From NCBI RefSeq assembly GCF_003234115.2, contig NZ_CP126251.1, forward strand, positions 3,038,001 through 3,102,000: DNA of 64,000 nt, read 5' to 3'. This document shows positions 55,866-64,000 of this stretch, piece after piece. The notes below the pieces were generated by a model. The model did not search any database, was not told the DNA's origin, and was given only the letters and a program-made list of their open reading frames with translations. Source of the stretch: Curtobacterium sp. MCPF17_002 (GTDB lineage: Bacteria; Actinomycetota; Actinomycetes; Actinomycetales; Microbacteriaceae). The translations under genes were made by a program, and so were the position numbers. Every line of letters begins with the position of its first letter. The first letter of the stretch is position 1.

Positions 55866-57527
55866 GTGAACGCACCACCCACCGGCACGATCCGCGTCCC
55901 CGCATCCGCGGGTGTGGCGCCGGTCCGGTCGAGGGTGCGTGCGCTCGGATCGAGCATGGCGGGCAGCGTCGTCCGGACGCCCGAACTGACGATCGGTGCG
56001 CTCGGCGTGCTCGTCACCGCGGCCTTCGCCTGGGTCCCGTCGCTCTGGTACGACGAAGCCGCGACGGTCACGAGCGCACAGCGGACCTGGTCCCAGCTGT
56101 GGGCGGAGCTGCAGAGCGTCGACGCCGTGCACGGGCTCTACTACTCGCTCATGCACGTGTGGTTCTGGCTCGTCGGGTACACGCCCTTCACCCTGCGCTT
56201 CCCGAGCGCCCTCGCCATCGGCGTCGCCGCCGGACTCGTCGTGGCACTCGGCCGACGACTCGGCGGACGACGACTGGGCATCACCGCCGGCCTGGTGTTC
56301 CTCGCGCTCCCCCGCGTGCAGTGGGCCGGGTCCGAGGGCCGTCCGTACGCCACGATCACGACGCTCGCGGTCTGCCTCACCCTGGTCGGGTTGACGGCCG
56401 TCCGTCGGAGCCGGAGCGGACGCAGCCTGCACTGGTGGGTGGCGTACGGCGCACTCGCCCTCGTCGCGGTGACGTTCAACGTGTACCTGTCGCTCGCGGT
56501 GGCGGCGCACGCCGTGACCCTGCTCTGGACCATGGCGGTCCGCCGTCTCGAGGTCCGACGGGCTTCGGTCCACCGGACGTCCGTGCTCCCCGGGGCACCG
56601 CTCGTCACGGGTGGTGCGCTGCTCCGCTGGGCCGTCGCCGCCGGGATCGCCGCCGTGGCGGTGTCACCGGTCGTGGTCGAGATCGCGTCCCAGTCGAAGC
56701 AGGTGTCGTGGATCGCGGGCATCGGCGACCGCACCGGTGACCAGGTCTTCGCCACCGCCTGGTTCGGCTCGGTCGGCCTGTACGCGGCGGTCGCCTGGAC
56801 CCTGATGGTGTTCGGTGTCGCGGCCGTGCTCGTCGAGGCGCACCGTCGGTCCCCGTCGGTGCGAGCGCTCGTCCGGGCCCAGGCCGTGCGTGTCGCGGTG
56901 CCGCTGGTCGTCCTCCCCACCGCGGCCCTCGTGCTCGCCACCGCGATGGGCAAGCACCTCTACTCCCCGAAGTACGCGACGCTGAGCCTGCCGTTCGTCG
57001 CCCTGCTCACCGCCCTCGCGCTGACGTTCGTCCGTCCGAAGGCGCTCCTCGCCGGTGCGGTCGCCGTGGTCCTCGTGCTGTCGGTCCCGACCGCCGTCGC
57101 CGTGAAGGAGCCGCTCGCGAAGCAGGGCTCGACGTGGGCGCGAGCGGCCTCGATCATCACGGCCGAACGCAGCGCGAACCGGGTCGACGCGGACGAGGGG
57201 GTCGTGTTCGGCAGCGTCTACGGCCACCCGGGCACGACGGCGGACATCATCCGCGTGTCCTACCCGTCGGCGTTCACCGGCATGACCGACCTCGGTGTGC
57301 GCAAGGTCGGTGCCGAGGCGGGCGTGCTGTGGAACCAGACCGGCGACCTCGCCAGCACGATCCCCAACCGGCTCGACGACATCGACACGGTGTGGTTCGT
57401 CGGTGGCACGGTGAAGGCGCGGGACATCGAACCGGAGACGGCGTCGGTGCTCGCCGCGCACGGCTTCACCACGAAGGCGCACTGGACGACCGGCACCGTG
57501 GTCATCACGGAGTTCGTGCGCCGCTGA
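55866..57527 (+). CDS. GT39-like membrane glycosyltransferase
   Basis: A 553-residue membrane protein starting at GTG. The loop 'SLWYDEAATVTSAQRTWSQL' after helix 1 carries the acidic catalytic pair (Asp-Glu) typical of GT-C glycosyltransferases such as GT39/ArnT-like enzymes. About 11 helices follow, then a 130-residue external domain ('VVFGSVYGHPGTTADIIRVS'). It should transfer a sugar from a polyprenyl-phosphate donor outside the membrane. It diverges from the molybdenum operon across 91 bases, with no clear functional link to it. Confidence 0.8.
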   Translation: MNAPPTGTIRVPASAGVAPVRSRVRALGSSMAGSVVRTPELTIGALGVLVTAAFAWVPSLWYDEAATVTSAQRTWSQLWAELQSVDAVHGLYYSLMHVWFWLVGYTPFTLRFPSALAIGVAAGLVVALGRRLGGRRLGITAGLVFLALPRVQWAGSEGRPYATITTLAVCLTLVGLTAVRRSRSGRSLHWWVAYGALALVAVTFNVYLSLAVAAHAVTLLWTMAVRRLEVRRASVHRTSVLPGAPLVTGGALLRWAVAAGIAAVAVSPVVVEIASQSKQVSWIAGIGDRTGDQVFATAWFGSVGLYAAVAWTLMVFGVAAVLVEAHRRSPSVRALVRAQAVRVAVPLVVLPTAALVLATAMGKHLYSPKYATLSLPFVALLTALALTFVRPKALLAGAVAVVLVLSVPTAVAVKEPLAKQGSTWARAASIITAERSANRVDADEGVVFGSVYGHPGTTADIIRVSYPSAFTGMTDLGVRKVGAEAGVLWNQTGDLASTIPNRLDDIDTVWFVGGTVKARDIEPETASVLAAHGFTTKAHWTTGTVVITEFVRR

Positions 57528-57539
57528 CGCGGTTGTCGG

Positions 57540-58472
57540 TCAGTGCACCACGCGCGCGCCGTGCACGGGGCCGGCGGCACGCACCGCGACCATGCCGGCG
57601 GCACTGAGTTCGACCTGGACCTCGAGCGCCGTGTCGCGGTCGGCCACCAGGAACGCGACGGTCGGCCCGCTGCCGGACACCAGCCCCGCGAGCGCGCCGG
57701 CCTTCTCACCGATCTCGAGCGTCGACGCCAGCGACGGCTGGAGGCGCATCGCCGGCGCCTGCAGGTCGTTGTGCACGCAGTCGGCGAGCAGTTCGGGGTC
57801 GCCGGCGCGGAGGGCCTGCAGCACGTTCGCCTCGACCACGGGCGTCGTCGGCGCCGGGGCGATGTCGGCCCGGTAGCGCTCCCGGTGTTCGTCGAGGGCG
57901 CGGTACACCGCCGGGGTGGAGAGCCCGTCGTCGCTGAGGGCCAGCACCCAGTGGAACTCGCCCTTCGCCAGCGCCGGGCTGAGCTCGTCGCCGCGTCCGG
58001 TGCCCACCGCGGTGCCGCCGGCGAAGGCGAACGGCACGTCGGCGCCGAGCTGGGCGGCGAGCCGGAGCAGTTCCTCTCGGCCGAGGGCGGTCCCCCACAG
58101 GGTGTCCACGGCGAGGAGCGTCGCCGCGGCGTCCGCCGATCCGCCGCCCATGCCGCCGGCCACCGGGACCTGCTTGTCGATCGTCAGGCGGACCCCGCCG
58201 CGGTACCCGGACGCGTCCGCCACCAGCTGTGCGGCCCGGATGGCGAGGTTCGACTCGTCCACGGGCACCGCGCTGGTGTCGATCGGGCCGGTGAAGGCGA
58301 CCGAGAAGTCGTCGGCGAGCTCGGCGGAGACGTCCTCGTACAGCGAGACCGCCTGGTAGGCCGTCGCGACGTCGTGGTAGCCGTCGTCCTGCAGCGCCCC
58401 GACGGACAGGTACACGTTGATCTTGCCGGGGGCGCGCGTCCGCACGCGGGTCGGTGCGGCCAGCGTGGTCAT
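57540..58472 (-). CDS. ispE: 4-diphosphocytidyl-2-C-methyl-D-erythritol kinase
   Basis: A 310-residue GHMP kinase of the non-mevalonate isoprenoid pathway. '[20 protein letters not shown]' holds the substrate-binding Lys, '[20 protein letters not shown]' is the ATP loop, and '[20 protein letters not shown]' is the third GHMP motif. It phosphorylates CDP-methylerythritol in the cytosol. Length is normal for actinobacteria. It lies between the GT39-like gene and the metY-like gene, without operon partners of its own pathway in the window. Confidence 0.93.
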   Translation of the reverse strand: MTTLAAPTRVRTRAPGKINVYLSVGALQDDGYHDVATAYQAVSLYEDVSAELADDFSVAFTGPIDTSAVPVDESNLAIRAAQLVADASGYRGGVRLTIDKQVPVAGGMGGGSADAAATLLAVDTLWGTALGREELLRLAAQLGADVPFAFAGGTAVGTGRGDELSPALAKGEFHWVLALSDDGLSTPAVYRALDEHRERYRADIAPAPTTPVVEANVLQALRAGDPELLADCVHNDLQAPAMRLQPSLASTLEIGEKAGALAGLVSGSGPTVAFLVADRDTALEVQVELSAAGMVAVRAAGPVHGARVVH

Positions 58473-58481
58473 GCGCCCAAC

Positions 58482-59804
58482 CTATCCCGATGCGGCGGCG
58501 GAGACGCCCGGAGCTGCTGCGGCGAAGCCCCGTGCGAGGTCGGCGGTGATGTCGTCGATGTGTTCGAGGCCGATCGACAGCCGGATGAGCCCGTCCCCGA
58601 CGCCGGCGGCCGCCCGCTCCGCCGAGGTCATCTGCACGTGCGTGGTCGATGCCGGGTGCACGACGAGCGACCGCACGTCGCCGATGTTCGACACGTGGTC
58701 GAAGAGCTCGAGCGCGGCCACGAACCGACGACCGGCCTCGACCCCGCCGTCGAGGTCGAAGGCCAGCACCGCGGAGGGACCGGCAGGGACGTAGCGCTGC
58801 TGCAGGTGGTGCCACGGCGACGACGGCAGGCCCGCGTAGTGCACGCCGCGCACCTGGTCGTGCCCGTCGAGCCAAGCGGCCACGGCGGCCGCGTTCGACA
58901 CGTGCCGCTCCATCCGCAGCGACAGGGTCTGGATGCCCTGGAGGACCAGGAAGGCGGTGAAGGGCGCGATCGCCGGGCCGAGGTCGGCGGCGAGCTTCGA
59001 GCGGGTGCGCTGGATGAACGCCCGGCGTCCGAACTTCGCGGCGAAGTCGGTGTTCGCGAACCCGGAGTCGAGCGAGGTCAGCTGCGGGTACTTCGCGGCC
59101 TGTGCCGACCAGTCGAAGTTCCCGCTGTCCACGATGAGGCCCGCGATGGCGCTGCCGTGGCCGGCGAGGTACTTCGTCGCCGAGTGCACGACGATGTCCG
59201 CCCCGTGCTCGATCGGCCGGACGAGGTACGGCGTGGCGATCGTGTTGTCGACGATGAGCGGGACCCCGGCCTCGTGCGCGACGCCTGCCACCCCGGCGAA
59301 GTCGAGGACGTCGCCGCGCGGGTTCGGGATCGACTCGCCGAAGAACGCCCGGGTCTCCGGTCGGACGGCCGCAGCCCACTCGTCGAGGTCGGTCGGGTCC
59401 TGTACGAACGTGAACGCGATGCCGAGGTCCCGCAGGGTCGACGCGAACAGGGTGTAGGTCGCGCCGTACAACGAGGCGCTCGACACGACGTGGTCGCCGG
59501 CGCGGGCGAGGCCGAGCACCGCCAGCGTGGTCGCCGCCTGCCCGGAGGCGAGCGCCAGTGCGCCGACACCGCCCTCGAGGTCCGCGATCCGACGCTCGAG
59601 CGCCGCCGCCGACGGGTTGTTCACCCGCGAGTACGTGTGACCGGGGGCGTTGAGCATGAACCGGTCGGCGGCGTCCTCGCCGGACGGGTACACGAACCCG
59701 GCGCTCTGCGCGATCGGTGGGACGTTGGCGCCGAACCCCGGGTCCGCCGTGAAGCCGGCCCGGATCTGCCGGGTCTCGAACGCCCAGCCGTCCTCCACCG
59801 CCAT
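58482..59804 (-). CDS. O-acetylhomoserine sulfhydrylase family, PLP enzyme
   Basis: A 440-residue member of the Cys/Met-metabolism PLP family. The PLP lysine is Lys211 (VVHSATKYLAGHGSA), with 'LALASGQAATTLAVLGLARA' and 'GVPLIVDNTIATPYLVRPIE' as the phosphate and pyridine sites. The long C-terminal part and the 'YSRVNNPSAAALERRIADLE' substrate loop match the O-acetylhomoserine sulfhydrylase (MetY) branch, which makes homocysteine from sulfide. It is coupled to the SfnG-like monooxygenase (TGATGG overlap), so the two together would release and fix sulfur. Confidence 0.88.
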   Translation of the reverse strand: MAVEDGWAFETRQIRAGFTADPGFGANVPPIAQSAGFVYPSGEDAADRFMLNAPGHTYSRVNNPSAAALERRIADLEGGVGALALASGQAATTLAVLGLARAGDHVVSSASLYGATYTLFASTLRDLGIAFTFVQDPTDLDEWAAAVRPETRAFFGESIPNPRGDVLDFAGVAGVAHEAGVPLIVDNTIATPYLVRPIEHGADIVVHSATKYLAGHGSAIAGLIVDSGNFDWSAQAAKYPQLTSLDSGFANTDFAAKFGRRAFIQRTRSKLAADLGPAIAPFTAFLVLQGIQTLSLRMERHVSNAAAVAAWLDGHDQVRGVHYAGLPSSPWHHLQQRYVPAGPSAVLAFDLDGGVEAGRRFVAALELFDHVSNIGDVRSLVVHPASTTHVQMTSAERAAAGVGDGLIRLSIGLEHIDDITADLARGFAAAAPGVSAAASG

Positions 59805-60901
59805 CAGGACGCAGCCCCGACGGACGTGGCGTCGCCGGACGCAGCCCCGCCGGACGTGGCCCCGGCGGACAGAGCCACCGACGGCCGGACGAGCGGGATG
59901 ACCTGCTCGCCGAAGCGTTCCATCTCCTCGAGCTGCGGGGAGAACTGCAGCAGGAGCGTGTCGACACCGGCGTCCTCGAACTCCTTGATGCGGTCGGCCA
60001 CCTGCTCCGGCGTCCCGACGAAACCGGGGCGCAGGCCGCGGTTCGACACCGAGTAGTCCTCGAGCGACGGCACGTGTTCGAGCTGCGACTTCGAGATGAA
60101 GTCCTGGTAGGACTCGTAGGCCGTGCCGTGCTGCACGTCGGTGATGCGCGCGAGTTCGGCCTGGGCTTCCGCTTCCGTCTCGCGCACGATGACGTACGCG
60201 GCCATCCCGAACGCCTCGAACGGCGGCAGCCCCGCCTCGTCGCGGCGCCGCTTCATCTCGTCGATCTTCGTCCGGAGTTCCTCGACCGTGCCGCCGTGCG
60301 TGACGTACGCGTCGGCGTAGTGCGTGATGCTCGCCTTGCCGGCCTCGCTCTCGCCGCCGGCGTAGATGCGCGGCGTGACGCGGGGCTTCGGCTCGAGGTG
60401 CGCGTTCTGGATGTCGTAGTACTCGCCCGAGAACGAGTACGGGGTCTCCCGCCAGAGGCCCTTCATGATCTCGACGAACTCCGCGGTGCGCTTGTAGCGG
60501 TCGTCGTGCTCGGAGAAGATGCCGCCGTACTGACGCGCTTCCTCCGCCCACCACGCACTCACGACGTTGAAGGTGAACCGGCCGCCGGAGATGTCGTCGA
60601 TCGTCGCCGCCTGCTTCGCCGTCACGGCCGGCAGGTGGTAGCCCGGGCGCATCGCCGCCATGATCTCGAGCCGCTCCGTCGTCGCGGCGATGGCCGCAGC
60701 GAGCGACCACGCCTCGAGGCTCGGCGCCGCGGTGCCCTTGATGTCGTTGAGGTTGAGCTCCGGCACGAGCGTCAGGTCGAAGCCGATGCGCTCGGCGCGC
60801 TGCGCCAGGCGCTTCACGTAGTCGAACGTGACCGGCATGTGCTCGTTGTCGACGTTGCGCAGCCAGCCGCCGAAGAGCGGGGTCCAGTATCCGAATCGCA
60901 C
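59804..60901 (-). CDS. FMN-dependent monooxygenase, SfnG-like
   Basis: A 365-residue LLM-family enzyme. The start 'RFGYWTPLFGGWLRNVDNEH' and 'ERIGFDLTLVPELNLNDIKG' are characteristic of dimethyl-sulfone monooxygenase SfnG and close relatives, and 'ISGGRFTFNVVSAWWAEEAR' is a typical FMN-site region. It should release sulfite from an organosulfur compound using reduced FMN, feeding the coupled MetY-like enzyme. GTG start ten bases after AAGGA. The C-terminal 20 residues are Ser/Ala/Gly repeats. A run of 8-bp repeats lies in its leader. Confidence 0.85.
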   Translation of the reverse strand: MRFGYWTPLFGGWLRNVDNEHMPVTFDYVKRLAQRAERIGFDLTLVPELNLNDIKGTAAPSLEAWSLAAAIAATTERLEIMAAMRPGYHLPAVTAKQAATIDDISGGRFTFNVVSAWWAEEARQYGGIFSEHDDRYKRTAEFVEIMKGLWRETPYSFSGEYYDIQNAHLEPKPRVTPRIYAGGESEAGKASITHYADAYVTHGGTVEELRTKIDEMKRRRDEAGLPPFEAFGMAAYVIVRETEAEAQAELARITDVQHGTAYESYQDFISKSQLEHVPSLEDYSVSNRGLRPGFVGTPEQVADRIKEFEDAGVDTLLLQFSPQLEEMERFGEQVIPLVRPSVALSAGATSGGAASGDATSVGAAS

Positions 60902-60916
60902 GGGGTGGGGTTCCTT

Positions 60917-60948
60917 GGGGAGGTGGGGAGGTGGGGAGGTGGGGAGTG
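60917..60948. repeat. 8-bp repeat in the monooxygenase leader
   Basis: GGGGAGGT occurs four times (last copy GGGGAGTG), just upstream of the ribosome binding site of the SfnG-like gene. A change in copy number would alter the distance between promoter and start. Confidence 0.85.
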
Positions 60949-60968
60949 CCCTGGTGGGGCCGGGTGAC

Positions 60969-61010
60969 GGACTGGAGGCCCGTGGCGGGGCCGCCACGGG
61001 CCTCCAGTCC
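60969..61010. repeat. Dispersed palindrome, copy 6
   Basis: A perfect inverted repeat with 20-base arms, starting GGACTGGAGGCCCGTGGCGG, and a 2-base centre. It lies 16 bases past the ATP-grasp gene stop and before the monooxygenase leader. Confidence 0.85.
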
Positions 61011-61025
61011 GGTGGTTCTCGCGTT

Positions 61026-62039
61026 CTAGACCGTGGGCCGCGTCGCGACGGCGCTGGTCGCGTACTCCGCGGTGAGCAGGCCACCGAGGTACGCGGCGAT
61101 GGAACGCGGGCCGGAGGCCGGCGCGGACTCCTCGACGGCCGGGTTGTAGTTCGTGTTGGTGTTGATGTCGTAGACGACCGTGCGACCGTCGGTGGTCTCC
61201 ATGAACTCGACGCCCGCGATCTGGATGCGCTGGTCGGCGAGGAAGGTGCGGAGCTGCTGGACGAGCGGGTGGGTGCTCGTGACCTCGGTGCGGACGCTGA
61301 ACGCGGGCGGGGCGCCGGCCGTCTCGGTCCCGGGGACGTCGCAGACAGCGCCCGCGATGGCCTGGGGGACCTCGCACGCGTCGGCGGGGCAGAGCTCGAA
61401 GCTGCCGGCGCTCGTGTCGACGCGGACGGCGTAGACGAACTCGCCGCCGACGAACTCGACGCGGGTGATGAACGGCTCGCGGGCCGTCAGGTACTCCTGC
61501 AGCAGCGTGATGCCGTCGACCGGCTCCTCGAACTCCGGCGAGTCGACGTAGGCGTCGAACTCGGCGAGCGAGTCGAACCGGCGCACGCCGAGGCCCTTGC
61601 CGCCCTGGTTGTGCTTGGTGATGAAGGGCACGTCCTGCCCGCCCGTGAAGTCCTTTGCCGCCTGCTTGAGCGTCGTCGTGCCGAACACCGCGGTGGTGCG
61701 GGGCACGTCGAACCCGGCCCCCCGCAGGAGACCGTGCTGGGCGACCTTCGACACCTCGAGCTCGAGCACGTGGCTGCCGCCGACGACCTGACGGCCGGCA
61801 CGCTCGAGCCAGCCGAGGACCGCACGCGTGTACTCCTTCGAGTGCTCGTGCCCACGCGTGTGCGAGCTCGCCGACATCCGGCTCCAGTACACGCCGGGCT
61901 CCGGGTCGGCCCCGAGGTCGATCTGCCCCTCGGTGAGGAGGATCTCCTCGACCGGCACGCCCTCGGCCTCGAAGGCGGCGGCGAGCGGCGGGAACCACTC
62001 GGGGTTCTCGTGGATGACGTACACGCGGGGAGTGCTCAC
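61026..62039 (-). CDS. ATP-grasp ligase, RimK-like
   Basis: A 337-residue ATP-grasp protein. The fold's nucleotide parts are 'VPFITKHNQGGKGLGVRRFD' with the Lys and glycine loop, 'ITLLQEYLTAREPFITRVEF', and the metal-binding 'YDINTNTNYN' near the C-terminus. RimK-like ligases join amino acids or peptides through acyl phosphates. The product and acceptor cannot be told. The GTG at 62039 is preceded by GGTGGGCGG. It is read toward the sulfur genes but separated from them by the palindrome. Confidence 0.82.
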   Translation of the reverse strand: MSTPRVYVIHENPEWFPPLAAAFEAEGVPVEEILLTEGQIDLGADPEPGVYWSRMSASSHTRGHEHSKEYTRAVLGWLERAGRQVVGGSHVLELEVSKVAQHGLLRGAGFDVPRTTAVFGTTTLKQAAKDFTGGQDVPFITKHNQGGKGLGVRRFDSLAEFDAYVDSPEFEEPVDGITLLQEYLTAREPFITRVEFVGGEFVYAVRVDTSAGSFELCPADACEVPQAIAGAVCDVPGTETAGAPPAFSVRTEVTSTHPLVQQLRTFLADQRIQIAGVEFMETTDGRTVVYDINTNTNYNPAVEESAPASGPRSIAAYLGGLLTAEYATSAVATRPTV

Positions 62040-62145
62040 CCGCCCACCATAGGCACGGTATACCGCACGCGCCCAAGTGTGTGACGCGGTGCTACCTCTG
62101 GTTCGGTCTGATGTATCACCTGCAGTGTTCCGGTATGGTTCGCTG

Positions 62146-62910
62146 ATGCGACTCGTGTTCATCGACGAATCCGCGCGCGATGACGCTTACTACTTCTTCG
62201 GTGCGCTGATCGTCGATGCCGAGGCAGTCAGGTCGATCGAACGGGCCCTCGACGAGATCGCGGTGCTCGTCGCGCGGGCCATCCCCACCTTCGATCCGTC
62301 TGCCGAGTTCCACGCGGTCGACATGTTCCATGGCAAGGGGGCGTGGCGCGGAGTGCCGCTCGGCTGGCGGGTGAAGGCCGCGCGGCTGGTCGCCGGCGCG
62401 CTGTCCCGATCGTCCGGTGTGTTCGTGTTCCGTGGCGTCGACCTCGTCGCACAGCGATCGCGGTACGGGGAGGATTCCTACCCAGCACACCTCCTGACCC
62501 TCGGGCAGCTCCTGGAAGAGGTCGACCGCAGGCTGGCTGGGCTCGATGAGGCGGACCAGTTGGGTCTGGTGTTGGCGGACGAGCACCATTCCGCGGCAGG
62601 CGCACGCCGGAGCCTTCGTGACTTCAAGCTCGCCAAGGTGCCGGGCTACACGAACCACCCGCTCACCCGCATTGCCGACACCATGTACTTCGGTCCCTCC
62701 CACGAGAGTCGGCTGCTGCAGGCGGCGGACTTCGCGACGTACTTCCTGAACCGGAACGCGACGGTCGTCGAGCGAGACCTCCGGGCAGAGAAGGCCGTCG
62801 CAGCAGTGGTGCGGCGGGTCCGGCAGATCACCGTTCAGGAGTACGTCTGGTCTCCGCCTCCGCCCCTGGTATCCGTGGCGGCCCCGAACGACACAACGCC
62901 CCGCGGGTGA
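62146..62910 (+). CDS. DUF3800-domain protein
   Basis: A 254-residue protein. The DUF3800 core begins 'RLVFIDESARDDAYYFFGAL' with the Asp7-Glu8 pair, followed by 'QLGLVLADEHHSAAGARRSL' and 'RLLQAADFATYFLNRNATVV', an RNase H-like arrangement of acidic residues. DUF3800 proteins are often found with mobile elements and defence genes and are suspected nucleases, but none is well characterised. The stop codon lies in the loop of a terminator hairpin. It diverges from the ATP-grasp gene. Confidence 0.85.
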   Translation: MRLVFIDESARDDAYYFFGALIVDAEAVRSIERALDEIAVLVARAIPTFDPSAEFHAVDMFHGKGAWRGVPLGWRVKAARLVAGALSRSSGVFVFRGVDLVAQRSRYGEDSYPAHLLTLGQLLEEVDRRLAGLDEADQLGLVLADEHHSAAGARRSLRDFKLAKVPGYTNHPLTRIADTMYFGPSHESRLLQAADFATYFLNRNATVVERDLRAEKAVAAVVRRVRQITVQEYVWSPPPPLVSVAAPNDTTPRG

Positions 62911-62920
62911 GCGGGGCGTT
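62895..62920 (+). terminator. Terminator overlapping the end of the DUF3800 gene
   Basis: AACGCCCCGC and GCGGGGCGTT pair perfectly around GGGTGA; the TGA in the loop is the gene's stop codon. Confidence 0.75.
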
Positions 62921-63020
62921 GGCTGGGTGCGGGAGGCTCGAAGCGTCCTGCTCGTCCATGCTAACCGAGTCGCAGCCCTCTGCAGTGACCAGTCGGGCCC
63001 ACGCACGAGGCGGGAGCGGG

Positions 63021-63866
63021 TCATTGTTCGCTGAAGACCTGCTGCCCGAGGACGCCGAGAAGCTCGAGCTTCTGCGCGTCCTCGGAGCCCGGAGGCGCCG
63101 TGAACAGCAGCAGTGCCTGCGCCTGGTCGTCGGTGTGCAGCACCTGACAGTCGACGGTGATGCGGCCGAGTTCGGGCTGCACGATCGTCTTGTTGTCGGA
63201 CCACCGGCTCGTGACCTCGTGGAGCGCCCAGACCTCGCGGAACGCCGGGCTCCGCTGTTCGAGCTCGGCGATGAGCGTGGTCGCCCGGCGATCCCCTGGG
63301 CCCGCCAGGCCGACCGACGCCCGGAGCGACGCGACGACAACCCGTGCGAGCCGGTCGTGCTGCTCCGGCGCGTACTTCGCGAGCTCCTCACCCGTCACGA
63401 ACCAGCGCCACGCCTGGTACCGCTCGTTGCCCGGTAGCCCCACCGAGCTGCCGAGGAGCGCAGCCGCGAGCCGGTTCTCCACGAGCGTCTCGCCCAGGTG
63501 ACTCACCACGATCGCCGGGGTGTCCTCGAGCCGGTCCAGCACCCGCAGGATCGCCGGGTCGACGTGGTCCGAGCGGTGCAGGCGCACCGGAGCGTTCTGC
63601 CCGGCGAGGTGGAACAGGTGGTCGCGCTCATCGAGGCTGCACCGCAGCGCCCGGGCGATCGCCGCGACCATCTGCTCGGACGGCTGCGGTCCGCGCTGCT
63701 GCTCGAGCCGCGTGTAGTAATCGGCGCTCATCCCGGCGAGGGCGGCGACCTCTTCCCGCCGGAGGCCCGGGGTCCGCCGTCGGGGTCCCGTGCCGAGCCC
63801 GACGTCCTCCGGGCGCAGCAGTTCCCGACGACGGCGGAGGAAGTCGGCGAGTGCGGCACGGTCCAT
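63021..63866 (-). CDS. XRE-family regulator with MmyB-like domain
   Basis: A 281-residue regulator. Residues 1-80 form a helix-turn-helix ('GLRREEVAALAGMSADYYTR', then LEQQRGPQPSEQM), and residues 95-270 a MmyB-type PAS-like ligand domain ('AIVVSHLGETLVENRLAAAL', 'SRWSDNKTIVQPELGRITVD'). The ligand is thought to be a fatty acid in related proteins. It diverges from a short-chain dehydrogenase gene that starts near the right edge; such pairs are common, with the regulator controlling the dehydrogenase. The ATG follows AGGATCAGGGGC. Confidence 0.88.
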   Translation of the reverse strand: MDRAALADFLRRRRELLRPEDVGLGTGPRRRTPGLRREEVAALAGMSADYYTRLEQQRGPQPSEQMVAAIARALRCSLDERDHLFHLAGQNAPVRLHRSDHVDPAILRVLDRLEDTPAIVVSHLGETLVENRLAAALLGSSVGLPGNERYQAWRWFVTGEELAKYAPEQHDRLARVVVASLRASVGLAGPGDRRATTLIAELEQRSPAFREVWALHEVTSRWSDNKTIVQPELGRITVDCQVLHTDDQAQALLLFTAPPGSEDAQKLELLGVLGQQVFSEQ

Positions 63867-63968
63867 GCCCCTGATCCTGCCCCGCTTCGAGCCCGCGTGC
63901 CAGGGATCGCCGGTCCCCCGATGAGCGCGCTCTGGTTGCGTCCTCGCCACTCGGACATCGTGGTCGTC

Positions 63969-64000
63969 ATGGACATCACGAACAGCACCGTCTTCATCCC
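63969..64000 (+). CDS. Short-chain dehydrogenase, start only (3' end outside window)
   Basis: Eleven codons at the right edge read MDITNSTVFIP, like the N-terminus of DltE-like SDR proteins, where a TGGTSGIG-type cofactor loop would follow. An in-frame ATG at 63921 keeps the frame open and could also be the start. Divergent from the XRE/MmyB regulator, as in many actinobacterial regulator-SDR pairs. Too short to be sure. Confidence 0.45.
   Translation, partial: MDITNSTVFI

Noticed and set aside
57543..60056. A long plus-strand frame over ispE and the sulfur genes
   Set aside because: Composition is unlike a protein and it is fully explained by the opposite-strand enzymes.

Overview
The window is high-GC DNA with many GTG starts, four-base gene overlaps and actinobacterial gene families (SCO1664-like kinase, DUF3090, LCP cell-wall enzymes, ScbR-like TetR, sugar importers without their own ATPase). 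Together these point to a Microbacteriaceae actinobacterium, most like Curtobacterium. The genus is an inference from gene content and protein style; no search was run.

Bases 1-9414 are the right part of an integrated phage-type element. From right to left it has a tRNA-Ser(GCU), a tyrosine integrase facing the tRNA 3' end, a regulator translationally coupled to the integrase, a divergent operator region, and a leftward operon: AlpA/excisionase-like protein, small early proteins, a DnaD-like replication-type protein, scaffold-like protein, HK97-type major capsid protein, an orphan protein, and a tail-fibre-like protein with a phosphodiester glycosidase domain. A PIN-like toxin/antitoxin pair and small genes follow. 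No terminase, portal or lysis gene is visible here.

Bases 9415-17700 hold host genes: an LCP enzyme, a GntR/FCD regulator with a sugar-type MFS transporter, and a MoxR ATPase overlapping its VWA partner. An intact IS481-family element (17701-18808) sits exactly on the stop codon of the SCO1664-like gene, which heads the conserved but poorly understood trio SCO1664-like kinase / DUF3090 / histidine phosphatase. Two MFS exporters, an esterase, a BLUF photoreceptor, a luciferase-like-domain protein and a ScbR-like TetR follow, with an island of orphan genes at 22.1-23.7 kb.

Bases 28.2-38.3 kb are a carbohydrate region. It holds a cytosolic alpha-L-fucosidase under a perfect LacI-type operator, an aldo/keto reductase, a LacI regulator and a FucU/RbsD mutarotase. 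Next come an ABC sugar importer (two permeases and a lipoprotein, no ATPase) and a divergent Gfo/Idh oxidoreductase with a second LacI. Then come an HxlR/SDR pair, tRNA-Ser(UGA), a HAD phosphatase overlapping serS, a lipid kinase, pheA and a MarR regulator.

Bases 45.1-55.8 kb form a molybdenum locus: a b561-fused molybdopterin oxidoreductase with a small membrane partner, moaA, moaD, modABC, a MoeB-rhodanese fusion and a TOBE regulator, plus a Ca2+/H+ antiporter coupled to modC. The locus is unusually rich in minisatellites, in frame inside moaA, moaD and modB and as a 177-186 bp array between moaD and the antiporter. The window ends with a GT39-like membrane protein, ispE, a methionine/sulfur pair, an ATP-grasp ligase, a DUF3800 protein and an XRE regulator divergent from an SDR.

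A family of palindromes built on GGCCTGGAGGCGCG recurs six times between genes, with half-copies inside two coding regions. rRNA genes, CRISPR arrays and a chromosomal origin were not seen.
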